DNA from: Clostridium manihotivorum
Lineage (GTDB): Bacteria; Bacillota; Clostridia; Clostridiales; Clostridiaceae
Reading direction: 5' to 3'
Assembly (NCBI RefSeq): GCF_004015185.1
Contig: NZ_CP025746.1
Coordinates: forward strand, 992,001-1,056,000
Length of the DNA stretch: 64,000 nt
The notes beneath the pieces are model-generated. The model ran no database searches. It was given only the letters and a program-made list of their open reading frames with translations, and was not told where the DNA came from. Of the stretch, positions 63,803 to 64,000 are shown piece by piece (the stretch's first letter is position 1; each line of letters opens with the position of its first letter). Both the position numbers and the translations under genes were made by a program.

Positions 63803-64000
63803 TCAAGGCGAAGAGCTTTATAAAAAGATAAATAAAGAGCTTAAGGTTGACCTATACAAAAAGCAGGAAGGTGAAGGCTTTAAACTCAGAGAAGTTACAG
63901 AAAAACTTATGGAAAGATATGAGGCTATCATTTTTTTCTCATCTACAGGCATTGCGGTTAGGGCTATAGCTCCTTATTTAAAAGCAAAGGATAAAGATCC
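63774..64000 (+). CDS. cbiG: Cobalt-precorrin-5A hydrolase CbiG (3' truncated by window)
   Basis: The first 75 residues are visible; the gene runs off the window. It opens the ring lactone of cobalt-precorrin-5A and releases acetaldehyde. MKIAAICINSQG is the family-like start, and IIFFSSTGIAVRAIAPYL is the conserved CbiG motif. The frame differs from cbiF, and the start lies in the last 29 nt of cbiF behind AGAGAGGG. The remaining cbiH and cbiJ are expected to the right. Confidence 0.88.
   Translation, partial: MKIAAICINSQGEELYKKINKELKVDLYKKQEGEGFKLREVTEKLMERYEAIIFFSSTGIAVRAIAPYLKAKDKD

Overview
This window looks like a piece of chromosome from an anaerobic, saccharolytic Clostridium or close relative. 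The reasons are the very AT-rich DNA, strong AGGAGG-type ribosome binding sites with some TTG/GTG starts, short intergenic spacers with T-rich hairpin terminators, an [FeFe]-hydrogenase maturase (HydE), an anaerobic (cbi-type) cobalamin pathway, an LPXTG-anchored polysaccharidase, and many methyl-accepting chemotaxis, YesM/YesN and glycoside hydrolase genes. I see no rRNA or tRNA gene, no CRISPR array, and no transposase or integrase gene.

Layout. 0-3.4 kb: the end of an RluF-type pseudouridine synthase, two paralogous membrane-anchored polysaccharide deacetylases (one with metal ligands lost), and a secreted DUF4163/DUF3298 protein preceded by a cluster of DnaA-box-like sites inside an inverted repeat. 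3.7-8.9 kb: a NarL-type two-component system followed by an ABC-2 exporter. 9-14 kb: a chemoreceptor, a secreted GH5 mannanase and a secreted PL9-type pectate lyase. 14-17.6 kb: HydE, pirin and a mannose-1-phosphate guanylyltransferase. 17.6-21.1 kb: an FtsX/MacB-like ABC module between two 53-bp direct repeats. 21-27.7 kb: an Old Yellow Enzyme, then a zinc-type znuACB operon, a CobW-GTPase/permease fusion and a COG3689-type partner. 28-33 kb: YesN/YesM regulators and an orphan sugar-binding lipoprotein. 33.5-50.4 kb: a probable beta-glucan (or related beta-glucoside polymer) region with a 2503-residue wall-anchored GH3-GH30 enzyme, a chemoreceptor, a DeoR regulator, a fructose-6-phosphate-aldolase-type transaldolase, a cytoplasmic GH30 enzyme and a large GH94/149/161-like phosphorylase. 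50.5-53.3 kb: a UvrA-like protein and a MarR regulator. 53.5-64 kb: a cobalamin riboswitch and cbiK-P-A-C-D-E-T-L-F-G, with cbiG cut by the window edge.

How parts work together. Wall-anchored and secreted enzymes (GH5, PL9, GH3-GH30) would break plant or fungal polysaccharides outside the cell. The cytoplasmic GH30 and phosphorylase would finish imported oligosaccharides, and the chemoreceptors and YesM/YesN-type system could sense the products. The metal-uptake block and the cobalamin block are independent housekeeping or adaptive functions.

The most unexplained signal is a set of dispersed non-coding repeats. One family has six copies and folds into a conserved CTGCC/GGCAG hairpin followed, in five of them, by a terminator-like hairpin. 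Base changes between copies preserve pairing in two different stems, so selection on RNA structure is likely. Two copies ride inside a roughly 380-bp element with terminal inverted repeats (MITE-like), two are in tandem, and one lies in the cobalamin operon leader. Two further repeat families and a heptanucleotide tandem array also interrupt the intergenic regions.
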